Source: Nesterenkonia marinintestina
GTDB lineage: Bacteria > Actinomycetota > Actinomycetes > Actinomycetales > Micrococcaceae
Assembly: GCF_025420485.1 (NCBI RefSeq)
Contig: NZ_JAOEFD010000001.1
Location: 124,001 to 188,000 of the forward strand
Direction of reading: 5' to 3'
DNA: 64,000 bases
Below are positions 46,600-55,531 of the stretch, piece by piece (the stretch's first letter is position 1; the number at the start of each line of letters is the position of its first letter). The position numbers and the translations under genes are program-made. The notes below the pieces were generated by a model that made no database searches, was not told where the DNA came from, and saw only the letters and a list, made by a program, of their open reading frames with translations.

Positions 46600-48117
46600 T
46601 CAGATCACCGGCGGCGGGGGGACGGATCCGGCCGTGACCTCGTAGCGTTCGCTCAGGGCCGGCGGCACGGGCTGGTCGAGACGTTCGGCGACCGTGAGTT
46701 CGCGCAGCACGGCCTCGCGGTCGCCGAGGGTGTCCAGCAGCGCCTCAGCCCGGAACGATTCGGTCTCGAACGGATCCTTGAGCATGATGGCCTCCAGCGG
46801 GCGGTCCACCAGCTTGTGGTGCACCCAGTCCACCGCGTGGCCGGCGCCGAACGCCCGGGCGGTGGAGAGGAAGCGGCCGCGGACCGCGGCGCGGGTGCCC
46901 GTCGGCGGGTTCAGCACCGCCGCGTCGATCCGCTCATCGCTCAGCAGGCTCTGGGAACGGCCCCGTCGGACCAGCATGTGGTGCAGTCCGCGGTCGGGTC
47001 GGATGTCGTGGTAGGCCATGTCGATCTGCCCCAGCCGCGGGTCCCCGAGTCCGAGGTCGCCGCGGCTCGCCACATCGTCGATCAGGCGACGTTTGATCGC
47101 CCAGTCGATCTCCGTGTCGACGGCGGAGTGGTCCCCCGAGGCGACCGCCTCGACGGTGCGGCCCCAGAGTTCGAGCACCTGCTCGAGGTGGTCGTGGTGG
47201 GCGCCCTCCCGGTCGACGAACCGTCGCGCCCGCTCGAGCAGGCCCGACTGGACGTCGACGGCGGTCAGCTCCCGGCCGTCGCGGGTCTGCACCGTCGCGG
47301 CGCCGGTGATGTCGTGGGAGATCGCACGGATCGCACGGATCGGATTCTGCAGCTCGAAGTCGCCCAGGGGCACCCCCGATTCGATCATCCGCAGGATCAG
47401 GTCCGTGGACCCGTAGCGCAGCAGCTGCGTCGTCTCGGACATGTTGGAGTCGCCGACGATGACGTGCAGCCGACGGTGGGCCGACGCGTCGGCATGCGGC
47501 TCGTCACGGGTGTTGATGATCGGGCGGGCACGGGTCGTGGCCGAGGAGACGCCTTCCCACATGTGGTCGGCGCGCTGGGAGAAGGCGTAGTGGGGACCGA
47601 GCTCGCGGCCGGCCTCCTCCGCCTCGGTGACCACTCGACCGGCTCCGCAGAGGATCTGCCGGGTCACCAGGAAGGGCAGCAGGATCGTCGAGAGACGACG
47701 GAAGTGGGTGGTCCGCGGGATGAGGTAGTTCTCATGGGACCCGTAGGAGTTCCCCTGGGAGTCCACATTGTTCTTCAGCAGGTAGACCGTCCCGTCCAGG
47801 CCGTCGGCGGCCATGGCCTGCTCGGCTCGCCGAGCGAGGTCGTCCATGATCCGCTCCCCGGCCCGGTCGGCGGCGATCAGCTCCAGCAGGTCGGCGCACT
47901 CGGCCGTCGCGTACTCCGGGTGGGAGCCCACGTCGAGGTAGAGGCGCGATCCGTTGGGGATGAACACGTTGGAGCTGCGCCCCCAGTCGACCACGGGGCG
48001 GAAGAGGTAGCGCGCCACCTCGTCGGGCGCCAGACCCCGGCTCGGCGCGCCGTCGACGGCCGTGGCCCGGTGCGCGATGCCGAACTCCGTCTCGACGCCG
48101 TAGACCCGACGGTCCAT
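46600..48117 (-). CDS. pafA: Pup-protein ligase PafA
   Basis: 505 aa from ATG 48117. Glutamine-synthetase-like fold; starts MDRRVYGVETEFGIAH with the metal-binding Glu9/Glu11 and has the catalytic Asp62 in LYLDVGSHPEYATAEC. It joins the C-terminal Glu of deamidated Pup to substrate lysines. Placed 4 bp after pup and no prcBA between. The frame is open to 48270, overlapping pup, but homology starts here. Confidence 0.97.
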   Translation of the reverse strand: MDRRVYGVETEFGIAHRATAVDGAPSRGLAPDEVARYLFRPVVDWGRSSNVFIPNGSRLYLDVGSHPEYATAECADLLELIAADRAGERIMDDLARRAEQAMAADGLDGTVYLLKNNVDSQGNSYGSHENYLIPRTTHFRRLSTILLPFLVTRQILCGAGRVVTEAEEAGRELGPHYAFSQRADHMWEGVSSATTRARPIINTRDEPHADASAHRRLHVIVGDSNMSETTQLLRYGSTDLILRMIESGVPLGDFELQNPIRAIRAISHDITGAATVQTRDGRELTAVDVQSGLLERARRFVDREGAHHDHLEQVLELWGRTVEAVASGDHSAVDTEIDWAIKRRLIDDVASRGDLGLGDPRLGQIDMAYHDIRPDRGLHHMLVRRGRSQSLLSDERIDAAVLNPPTGTRAAVRGRFLSTARAFGAGHAVDWVHHKLVDRPLEAIMLKDPFETESFRAEALLDTLGDREAVLRELTVAERLDQPVPPALSERYEVTAGSVPPPPVI

Positions 48118-48121
48118 GGGC

Positions 48122-48325
48122 CTACTGTCCGCCCTTCTGCACGAAGCCGCGTACGAACTCCTCCGCGTTGGACTCAAGGACCGAGTCGATCTCGTCGAGC
48201 AGACCGTCCAACTCCTGCGCCTGCTGTGTCGCCTGCACGTTCCCCGCGGCGGGGACGTCCTGGTCGGCACCCTCCTCGTCGCCGGGCCCGTGGGCGCTTC
48301 TGCCTCTCTGCGGCTGTGTCGACAT
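48122..48325 (-). CDS. pup: Prokaryotic ubiquitin-like protein Pup
   Basis: 67 aa, ending EEFVRGFVQKGGQ. The Gly-Gly-Gln end means Dop must deamidate it before conjugation. The acidic, disordered body with helix LDGLLDEIDSVLESNAEEF is the Arc/Mpa-binding part. Between dop (14 nt) and pafA (4 nt). Confidence 0.97.
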   Translation of the reverse strand: MSTQPQRGRSAHGPGDEEGADQDVPAAGNVQATQQAQELDGLLDEIDSVLESNAEEFVRGFVQKGGQ

Positions 48326-48339
48326 GGTGTCTCTCCTCC

Positions 48340-50052
48340 TCAGTCGGACGGACGGCGGGGCGGGGCCTCCCGCTGGTCGGGCCCCGTCTCGAGGATCTCA
48401 CGCAGGCCGGCGATCAGCGCACGGGGATCCTCGGCTCGGGTCACCGGGCCCTCGGTCTGGGCGCGGGTGCCGTCGGTGGGTTCGGGAAGCGCGAGCCGGG
48501 TGATAGGTGCGTCCGGGTGCGGCCGCAGCAGGATCTGGTCCCAGCTGGCGCCGGCCAGCAGCTCGGGCCGCCGTGCCACCAGGGTCCCGCGCAGCCAGGC
48601 CCGGGTCTCCTCCGGCGGATCCTGTGCGGCACGCGCCACCTCCTCATCGGTGAACAGGCGTCGCATGCGCCCGGCACGCACCAGCCGGTGGTACAGACCC
48701 TTCTCGGGCCGGACGTCGGCGTACTGGAGGTCGATCATGCCCAGCAGCGGAGCATCCCAGTCCAGGCCGTCCCGACGGCGGTAGGACTCCAGCAGTCCGA
48801 GCTTCGCGACCCAGTCGACGCGGTCGGCGGCCGAGGAGACGTCGGCCTCCAGGTCGTCGAGCAGGTTCGACCACGCGGCCAGGACCTCGGCGGTCTCGGT
48901 GTCCGGCGCCAGGCCGGGACCCTCCGGACCGGCGGCCTCGTCGGCCCGGGCGCGGGCGGCCTCGAGGTAGAGCCGATGGATCTGGAGGGCCGTGAGCGGG
49001 CCGCGGTCGGTGGCCACCCGGGTGCGCAGCGTGGGGTCGTGCGAGACGTCCTTCAGCGCCCGCACCGGGTCGAGCAGCGTCACCTCCGGCGCCGTGCCGG
49101 ATTCGATGAGGTCGAGCACCAGCGCCGTCGTCCCCACACGCAGCCAGGCCGAGTACTCGCTCATGTTGGCATCGCCGATGATGACGTGGAGCCGTCGGTG
49201 CCTGTCGATGTCGGCATGGGGTTCGTCGCGGGTGTTGATGATGGGACGCCGGACGGTCGTCTCCAGCCCGACCTGCTCCTCGAAGAAGTCGGCCCGCTGG
49301 GAGATCTGGAACCCGGGGCGGGCGCTCGTCGGGCCGATGCCCACCCGCCCGGCGCCGCAGATCACCTGGCGGACGACGAAGAACGGGATCAGCCCGGCCG
49401 TCAGGGCGTCGAAGCTCACCGAACGCGGGACCAGGTAGTTCTCGTGCGCCCCGTAGGAGACGGACTTGGAGTCGGTGTTGTTCTTGTAGAGGAGCAGCTC
49501 GGGGCTGCCCTCCTCCCGGGACAGCCGCTGTGCGGCCCGGCGCACGACGAGGTCGCCGGCGACGTCGTAGAGCACGGCCCGGCGGGCTCCGAGGGTCTCC
49601 GGGGCGGAGTACTCCGGGTGCGCGTGGTCCACATAGAACCGGGCGCCGTTGGTCAGGACCAGGTTCGTCAGGAGCCGGGGCTGCCCCTCGCGGAGGGTGA
49701 AGAAGTCGCCGCGCCACTCGGCGGTGCCGGGCGGATGGAACTCGGGCTCCTCGACGGCGACGTCCGCCGGGGCGGCGTCCGGTCCGGAGACTCCCTCGAG
49801 GGCCGAGGCCGAGTCGGTGAGCTGGCTGGGGTGGGCCGCCGAACGCGGCAGCACCCACCCGCGGGCGTCCACCAGCGGCGACTCCGACCGGTAGTCCCAT
49901 TCGGCGCCGGCCACCGTGCCGCCGTCCTCGGTGACCGCGGCCGCGTAGGCGTTGACCAGCTCGATGGACAGGGCGACGTGGCTCGCCCGGGGATTGGCCG
50001 GCGCGTGGATGCCGTATTCGGTCTCCATGCCGATCAGGCGGCGCACGCTCAT
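48340..50052 (-). CDS. dop: Deamidase of Pup, Dop
   Basis: 570 aa from ATG 50052. Homologous to PafA (MSVRRLIGMETEYGIHAP; FYVDHAHPEYSAPE with catalytic Asp), with the longer loop after residue 40 that marks Dop. It deamidates the Gln of Pup and removes Pup from substrates. ATGA overlap with arc. Confidence 0.96.
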   Translation of the reverse strand: MSVRRLIGMETEYGIHAPANPRASHVALSIELVNAYAAAVTEDGGTVAGAEWDYRSESPLVDARGWVLPRSAAHPSQLTDSASALEGVSGPDAAPADVAVEEPEFHPPGTAEWRGDFFTLREGQPRLLTNLVLTNGARFYVDHAHPEYSAPETLGARRAVLYDVAGDLVVRRAAQRLSREEGSPELLLYKNNTDSKSVSYGAHENYLVPRSVSFDALTAGLIPFFVVRQVICGAGRVGIGPTSARPGFQISQRADFFEEQVGLETTVRRPIINTRDEPHADIDRHRRLHVIIGDANMSEYSAWLRVGTTALVLDLIESGTAPEVTLLDPVRALKDVSHDPTLRTRVATDRGPLTALQIHRLYLEAARARADEAAGPEGPGLAPDTETAEVLAAWSNLLDDLEADVSSAADRVDWVAKLGLLESYRRRDGLDWDAPLLGMIDLQYADVRPEKGLYHRLVRAGRMRRLFTDEEVARAAQDPPEETRAWLRGTLVARRPELLAGASWDQILLRPHPDAPITRLALPEPTDGTRAQTEGPVTRAEDPRALIAGLREILETGPDQREAPPRRPSD

Positions 50053-51779
50053 GCCCCGCCCTCCTGCCGGGCCAGGTGCTCCACCGAGACCACGGGAGCC
50101 GCCGAGGCGCCGATCACCCGGGCCCACTCCTGGGGGTCCGCGGTATTGACCAGATCCTCCTGGTCCCGCATCTCCTCCTCCACGGCGGCCCGCACATGGG
50201 CGACGGTCACACCCTTATGGGCCGGGTCCTCCCCCGAGGCCAGGAAGTCCTTGATGGCGGTCTTCTTCGCCCGGTCCACCACGTTGGAGAGCACCGCACC
50301 GGAGACGAAGTCCGAGGCGCGGAACTGCGTGGTCGACCCGTCGGCGTGGCGAAGCCGCAGCCGCGCCCGGCCGTCCCTGGGGAAGACGGCGTCGACGGCG
50401 GCGTCGACCAGCATCCGCCGCGCCTGGTCACGGCCCTCGGCGGCGACGTCCGCATCCCGCAGGGGGAGGTCCTGGCCGAGATGGATGCCGAGGATCTCCC
50501 GGGCCCCCTCGGACCCGGGACGCTGGACCCGGATCTTCACGTCGAGGCGTCCGGGCCGCAGGATGGCCGGATCGATCATGTCCTCCCGGTTCGAGGCGCC
50601 GATGACGATCACGTTGTCCAGCGACTCGACGCCGTCGATCTCGGCCAGCAGCTGCGGCACGATGGTGGTCTCCACGTCGGAGGACACCCCCGATCCTCGG
50701 GTGCGGAACAGCGCCTCCATCTCGTCGAAGAAGACGACGACCGGGTGGCCGGCGGTGGCACGCTCCCGGGCGTGGGAGAAGATGAGCCGGATGTGCCGCT
50801 CCGTCTCCCCCACGTACTTGTTCAGCAGCTCGGGACCCTTGATGTTGAGGAAGAAGCTGCGCGGACCCACGGCGCCTCCCTCCCCTGCGCGCTCGGTGCG
50901 GCGGGACTCGAGGGACGCGGCCACCGCCTTGGCGATCATGGTCTTGCCGCAGCCGGGCGGACCGTAGAGCAGGATGCCCTTCGGCGCGCGCAGACCGTGC
51001 TCGCGGTAGAGGTCCGCGTGCAGGAAGGGCAGTTCGACGGCGTCGCGGATCTGCTCGATCTGACCGGAGAGCCCGCCGATGTCGGCGTAGGAGACGTCAG
51101 GAGTCTCCTCCAGGACGACGTCGTCGACCTCGGAGAGTCGGATCACCTCGGTCGCCGTACCGGTGCGCAGGTCCACCGTGACCGCGTCACCGATCCTGAC
51201 GGGGCGGCCGGTCCCCTCCGCGGTTCCGGAGAGCCGCACGAGCCGTTCGTCCTCCCCGCGGGTGAGCACGAGCAGGCGTTCGTCGTCGAGCACCTCCCGC
51301 ACCCGGGCGATCTCCCCGGTGCGGTCCGACCCCAGGGCCGCGACCACTGTGAGGTTCTCGTTGAGCAGGACCTCGGTGCCGGCGTGCAGGTGTTCGACGT
51401 CGAGCAGCGGCGAGACGCTGACGCGCATCTTCCGTCCGGAGTGGAGGATGTCGACCCCCGCGGCGGCCGCGGCCTCGATCTCACGCCCGTCGACGGGATC
51501 ATGCCCGGGCCGATATCCGATCACGGTGCCGAACGTGAACGGCGCCTGCCCGTCGGCGTGCAACGCCGCCCGCAGCTCGGTCATCTCTCCGCGGGTCACC
51601 TCGAGGAGCTCGGCCATCCGCCGGTTGTTGCGGCCGGCGGTGCTCAACTGCCGCTCCAGGTCTCGGGCACGGCTGCGCAGCGAGTCGACCTGACCCTCGG
51701 AGCGCCGCAGCCGGCGGCGGAGGTCGTCGGTCTCGGGAGTCTCCGGGCGGTCCGGAGTCACCGGCGGCTCATCGGTCAT
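50049..51779 (-). CDS. arc: AAA ATPase Arc/Mpa (proteasome-associated ATPase family)
   Basis: 576 aa. N-terminal coiled coil (about 18-75), OB domains (about 80-215), then the AAA module with Walker A GPPGCGKT (273-280) and Walker B VVFFDEMEAL. In proteasome-bearing species the C-terminus ends in QYL to dock on the 20S core; here it ends HLARQEGGA, so this docking motif is missing. Overlaps trmI by 11 nt and dop by 4 nt. Confidence 0.96.
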   Translation of the reverse strand: MTDEPPVTPDRPETPETDDLRRRLRRSEGQVDSLRSRARDLERQLSTAGRNNRRMAELLEVTRGEMTELRAALHADGQAPFTFGTVIGYRPGHDPVDGREIEAAAAAGVDILHSGRKMRVSVSPLLDVEHLHAGTEVLLNENLTVVAALGSDRTGEIARVREVLDDERLLVLTRGEDERLVRLSGTAEGTGRPVRIGDAVTVDLRTGTATEVIRLSEVDDVVLEETPDVSYADIGGLSGQIEQIRDAVELPFLHADLYREHGLRAPKGILLYGPPGCGKTMIAKAVAASLESRRTERAGEGGAVGPRSFFLNIKGPELLNKYVGETERHIRLIFSHARERATAGHPVVVFFDEMEALFRTRGSGVSSDVETTIVPQLLAEIDGVESLDNVIVIGASNREDMIDPAILRPGRLDVKIRVQRPGSEGAREILGIHLGQDLPLRDADVAAEGRDQARRMLVDAAVDAVFPRDGRARLRLRHADGSTTQFRASDFVSGAVLSNVVDRAKKTAIKDFLASGEDPAHKGVTVAHVRAAVEEEMRDQEDLVNTADPQEWARVIGASAAPVVSVEHLARQEGGA

Positions 51780-52878
51780 CAGAGCCCTCCTCCTCGTCGG
51801 CCTGATCCTGTGCTCCGGTCACCGGCGCGGCGGCCCGGGCGTCCTCGGCCATCCGGTGTGCATGGGCCGCGGCCTTTCGTGCCTTGCGGCCGGTCACACC
51901 ACGGGTCTTGAGCGCCTCCTCGCTCCAGGCGTCCTCATCCCGAGGCAGCCAGGCGGCCATGTCCTCCTCGGTGACGTCGGACTGCTTCTCCCGGCGGCGC
52001 AGCTGCAGGGGCGTCTGGTCGTCGGCGAGTCGGCGTGCCGACAGGAGGAAGCCGGTGTGGGCGACCATCCGATGGTCCGGCCGGACGGCCAGGCCGTCGA
52101 GGTGCCAGGTCCTCAGCATGGTCTCGTGTGCCTCGGGCTCGGTGAACCGGCCCGAGGCGCGGATGGCCTCGGCCAGTCGGGAGAGCTGGGTGACGGTGGC
52201 GACGTAGCTGACCCAGACTCCGCCGGGCACCAGGGCGTGGGCGACGGCGTCCAGGCACTCCCAGGGGGCCAGCATGTCCAGCACGACTCGGTCCGTCGCG
52301 CCGGTCTCCTCGATCTCGGGCGCCCGCTCCTGCAGGTCCCCGACGACGACGTCCCACCCCGGGTGGGGCTGTCCGAAGAACGCCTCCACGTTGCCGCGGG
52401 CGATGTCGGCGAAGTCCTCCCGCCGTTCGTACGAGCGCAGCGACCCCCGGTCACCCACCGCACGCAGCAGCGACAGCGACAGGGCTCCGGAGCCGACGCC
52501 GGCCTCGATGACGCGCGCGCCGGGGAACACGTCGGCCACCTGCACGATCTGAGCCGAGTCCTTGGGATAGACGACCGTCGCGCCGCGGGGCATGGACAGG
52601 ACATAGTCGTTGAGCAGAGGCCTCAGGACCTGGTACTCCACCCCGGCCTCATTGGCCACCACGACACCCTCGTGCTGACCGAGCATCAGGTCGTGCCGCA
52701 GGACGCCCTTGTGCGTGTGCCACTCCCCGCCATCGCGCAGCGTGATGGTGCTGAGCCTGCCTCGTCGGTCCGTGAGCTGCACCCTCTGCCCCGGACGCAG
52801 CGGTCCGCGCCGCATGTGGACTCCGATCGGCTCGGAGTCCGCCGATCCGGATCGGTCTGTCGGTTCGCTGGGCGCCAC
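51769..52878 (-). CDS. trmI: tRNA (adenine58-N1)-methyltransferase TrmI
   Basis: 369 aa. SAM site VIEAGVGSGALSLSL (123-137), the conserved QVLRPLLNDYVLSMPRGA block (83-100) and DMLAPWECLDAV. It makes m1A58 in the T loop of tRNAs. GTG start with GAGAGCGAGG upstream; ATG at residue 22 is an alternative. The C-terminal 75 residues are charged and variable. First gene of the arc-dop-pup-pafA run, as in other Actinobacteria. Confidence 0.95.
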   Translation of the reverse strand: MAPSEPTDRSGSADSEPIGVHMRRGPLRPGQRVQLTDRRGRLSTITLRDGGEWHTHKGVLRHDLMLGQHEGVVVANEAGVEYQVLRPLLNDYVLSMPRGATVVYPKDSAQIVQVADVFPGARVIEAGVGSGALSLSLLRAVGDRGSLRSYERREDFADIARGNVEAFFGQPHPGWDVVVGDLQERAPEIEETGATDRVVLDMLAPWECLDAVAHALVPGGVWVSYVATVTQLSRLAEAIRASGRFTEPEAHETMLRTWHLDGLAVRPDHRMVAHTGFLLSARRLADDQTPLQLRRREKQSDVTEEDMAAWLPRDEDAWSEEALKTRGVTGRKARKAAAHAHRMAEDARAAAPVTGAQDQADEEEGSDDR

Positions 52879-52967
52879 CGGGCCTCGCTCTCTGCCTCGC
52901 CGCGCCGGAATGCACCGGCCTCGGAATGGATCGGGGGTCTCGGCCGCACGGGCCTCAGGGTCCGAGC

Positions 52968-53771
52968 CTATCGCTGTCGGTCGGCATCCTCACGATGTGT
53001 CAGCCTCCGGCGGGCGCCGCGCACGGCCTCGCCGGCGCCCTGCCAGAGGACGAAGGCCATCATCACCGCCAGGACGACCAGCAGCAGGGAGCGTCCGGGG
53101 TCGAGCAGGACCCAGATCGCGACGGCGGCCAGCAGCCCAACCACCAGGAGCCGTCCGGCCCATCCGGCCGCGAGGGTGCCCCTGTCCTGGTCCCCGGTGG
53201 CGGCCCAGACCGCCGACTCCACGAGCCGTCCGCCGTCCAGCGGCAGGCCGGGCAGAGCGTTGAACCCACCCACGAGCAGGTTGAGCACCACCACGACCCA
53301 CAGCAGCAGGGCGGCCACCCCGGTGACCGTCTGAAGCTGCAGCACCGCCGCACAGAGGCCGGCGACGGCGAGGTTCGCCGCGGGGCCCGCCATGGCCACG
53401 GCCACGGATCTGCCCGGGGTGGCCCCGCGGGCGACGAACTCGGTGTGTCCGCCCCAGATGTTCAGTTCGACGGCCACCGGGGGCCAGCCGAAGGCTGTGG
53501 CCGTCAGTGCGTGGGCGGCCTCATGGATGAGGACGGAGAGCAGCAGGGCGGCGGCGTAGCCGAGTGCGACCGCATAGGCCAGCGCGCCGAGCTCGGGGAA
53601 GATCCGCGCCACCTGCGGTCCGAAGAGCAGGACCAGGGCCGCGGCCACCAGGAACCAGGAGGGGCGCAGGAGGACCGGTGCTCCTGCGATCCGACCCAGC
53701 GTCAGGGCGCCCCGCCGGCGCGCGCCTCCGGCCCGTGGACGCCCCGAGCGTCTCGTCGGTCGACGCCTCAT
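52968..53771 (-). CDS. Site-2 protease family M50 metalloprotease
   Basis: 267 aa with six hydrophobic segments. Zinc motif HEAAH (83-87) in helix 2 and the second motif NALPGLPLDGGRL (about 165-177) supplying the Asp ligand are both present. Intramembrane proteases of this type cleave anti-sigma factors or signal peptides; the target is unknown. ATG 53771 overlaps the HAD gene stop (ATGA). Confidence 0.92.
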   Translation of the reverse strand: MRRRPTRRSGRPRAGGARRRGALTLGRIAGAPVLLRPSWFLVAAALVLLFGPQVARIFPELGALAYAVALGYAAALLLSVLIHEAAHALTATAFGWPPVAVELNIWGGHTEFVARGATPGRSVAVAMAGPAANLAVAGLCAAVLQLQTVTGVAALLLWVVVVLNLLVGGFNALPGLPLDGGRLVESAVWAATGDQDRGTLAAGWAGRLLVVGLLAAVAIWVLLDPGRSLLLVVLAVMMAFVLWQGAGEAVRGARRRLTHREDADRQR

Positions 53772-54439
53772 CGGGCGAGCAGCCGCTCCATCGCGGCGAC
53801 GTCGAGACCCTCGAGGCCGGAGATCAGCTGATACCGGTCCGAGTCCGGCAGCGGCATCCAGTGCGGGACGGCCACCGTCACCAGTCCGGAGTCCGCCGCC
53901 GAGGTCACGCCCGGGACGGAGTCCTCGAAGGCCAGGCACCGCTGCGGATCCAGCGGTTCGGGGTGGGTGCGCGCCATCGTCTCGAATGCGGTGAGGTAGG
54001 CCTCCGGGTCGGGCTTCCCCCGAGTCACCGTGTCCCCGGTGACCATGAACTCGATCTGACCCGGCGGCAGCGCCTCGACCACCGCCGCGGCGAGGCCGGG
54101 TTCGCTCATGGTGACCAGGGCGCAGCGCACACCGGCCCGTTCGAGGGCGTCGAGGGCCGCGCGCCCCCCAGGGCGCCAGGGCATGTCGTTCCGCACACCT
54201 GCGGCGACCCGGGTGATGAGGTGGTCGATGATCTCCCGCACCGACAGATCCACCCCGACCTCCTGCATCCGGGCGGCGGTGAAGGGCAGGGCCTGCCCGA
54301 CGCAGGCCGCGGCGTGTTCGTCGGTCCATCGGGCCCCGTGGGCCTCGACCAGGGCCGTCTCCTCCCGGATCCAGTGCGGTTCGGTGTCGACGAGAGTGCC
54401 GTCCATATCCCAGAAGACGGCCTGCAGAGTGCGAGACAT
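53768..54439 (-). CDS. HAD family phosphatase
   Basis: 223 aa. Motif I DMDGT (11-15) with nucleophile Asp11 and acid/base Asp13, motif II VTMSEPG, Lys in RGKPDPEAY, and motif IV FEDSVPGV are all seen. beta-phosphoglucomutase-like subfamily. Substrate unknown. Paired with the M50 protease gene; divergent from PAC2. Confidence 0.93.
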   Translation of the reverse strand: MSRTLQAVFWDMDGTLVDTEPHWIREETALVEAHGARWTDEHAAACVGQALPFTAARMQEVGVDLSVREIIDHLITRVAAGVRNDMPWRPGGRAALDALERAGVRCALVTMSEPGLAAAVVEALPPGQIEFMVTGDTVTRGKPDPEAYLTAFETMARTHPEPLDPQRCLAFEDSVPGVTSAADSGLVTVAVPHWMPLPDSDRYQLISGLEGLDVAAMERLLAR

Positions 54440-54451
54440 GACCCCATCCTA
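54439..54451 (-). promoter_or_regulatory. Leaderless promoter of the HAD-M50 pair
   Basis: TAGGAT (54451-54446, minus), 6 nt, ATG 54439. It faces the PAC2 promoter 40 bp away. Confidence 0.55.
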
Positions 54452-54490
54452 GGAGGTCGGGGGTCGCTTCCCCTGGCCCTGCCCCGGGGC

Positions 54491-54506
54491 TAGGGTGAGG
54501 AACGTG
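54491..54506 (+). promoter_or_regulatory. Leaderless promoter of the PAC2 gene
   Basis: TAGGGT (54491-54496), 7 nt, GTG 54504. It favours GTG 54504 over GTG 54495, which overlaps the box. Confidence 0.55.
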
Positions 54507-55451
54507 ACCGACGAGCACGCCAGCGATCAGACTCCCGAGGACGCCGGCGAAGACGCGCCGGGCCGGACCGAGGAGCCGTCCCGCGCCGCCCGCTTCGCCG
54601 CCCATCTGCGCGACGACGAGGTCTCCCCGGAGGTCGAACGGCCGGCAGTCATGGTGATCGCCTTCGAGGGCTGGAACGACGCGGGCGGGGCGGCCTCCTC
54701 GGCGGTGCGGGCCCTCGGGACCGCCTTCGGCGCGGAGCTGGTGGGTCGGCTCGAGGACGAGGACTACTACGACTACCAGTTCACCCGGCCGCGGATCCGG
54801 AGCACGGACTCGCACCGGGAGATCGTGTGGCCCTCGACCAAGCTCTATCGGGCCTCCGCCGACGGCGCCGAGGTGGATCTGCTGCTGGTCACCGGGGTCG
54901 AACCGAGCTTCCGCTGGCAGGCGTTCACCGCCGACATCCTCACCCGGGCCGCCGAGCACGACGTCGCCGGCATCGTGCTGGTCGGCGCTCTGCTGGCCGA
55001 CGTGCCGCACAGCCGACCCATCCCGGCCTCGCTGTCGGCCCAGGACGCGGCCCTGGCGGACCTCCTGGACGTCGACGAGCCCAGCTACGAGGGTCCCACC
55101 GGGATCATCGGAGTGCTGGCGCACACCGCGTACCAGGCCGGCATTCCCGCGGTGTCCCTGTGGGCGGCGGTCCCCCACTACGTGGGCCAGGCCCCCTCCC
55201 CGAAGGCCCAGCTGCGCCTGATGCGCGAACTCGAGGATCTGCTCGGGGTCTCCCTCGACGTCGAAGAGGTCGCCGAGGAGGCGCAGGCCTGGGAGCGCGG
55301 AGTCGACGAGCTGGCCAAGGAGGACACCGACATCGCCGAGTACGTCCAGCGGCTCGAGGAGGCCACCGACACCTCGGAGCTGCCTCAGGCCAGCGGCGAG
55401 GCCATCGCACGGGAGTTCGAACGGTATCTGCGACGGCGCCGTCGCGGATGA
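54504..55451 (+). CDS. PAC2 family protein
   Basis: 315 aa. PAC2 proteins resemble proteasome assembly chaperones; bacterial members have unknown roles. Conserved blocks PAVMVIAFEGWNDAGGAASSAV and LLVTGVEPSFRWQAFTADIL are clear; the C-terminal 70 residues are acidic and helical. Presence beside a pupylation system lacking a 20S core is notable, though PAC2 is common in Actinobacteria. Divergent from HAD, convergent with mshC. Confidence 0.92.
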   Translation: MTDEHASDQTPEDAGEDAPGRTEEPSRAARFAAHLRDDEVSPEVERPAVMVIAFEGWNDAGGAASSAVRALGTAFGAELVGRLEDEDYYDYQFTRPRIRSTDSHREIVWPSTKLYRASADGAEVDLLLVTGVEPSFRWQAFTADILTRAAEHDVAGIVLVGALLADVPHSRPIPASLSAQDAALADLLDVDEPSYEGPTGIIGVLAHTAYQAGIPAVSLWAAVPHYVGQAPSPKAQLRLMRELEDLLGVSLDVEEVAEEAQAWERGVDELAKEDTDIAEYVQRLEEATDTSELPQASGEAIAREFERYLRRRRRG

Positions 55452-55531
55452 CTCCCGAGGCGGACCGCTGAGGACCCGCCCTCCCGCCGTGTGGTGGTTC
55501 GGGCGTCGTGCGGGCGGAGGCGGTCAGGCAG

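Noticed and set aside
46816-50967. Plus-strand open frame of 1383 codons across pafA, pup, dop and arc
   Set aside because: It is antisense to four recognised genes, its translation is rich in His, Gly, Arg and Val typical of the reverse frame of GC-rich coding DNA, and no domain is visible.
53772-55178. Extension of the M50 protease frame upstream to 55178
   Set aside because: The extra 469 codons run antisense to PAC2 and out of frame through the HAD gene; the ATGA overlap at 53771 marks the real start.
54504-55451. PAC2 protein as a proteasome assembly factor here
   Set aside because: No 20S genes are present in the window and PAC2 proteins occur widely without proteasomes; only the family name is supported.
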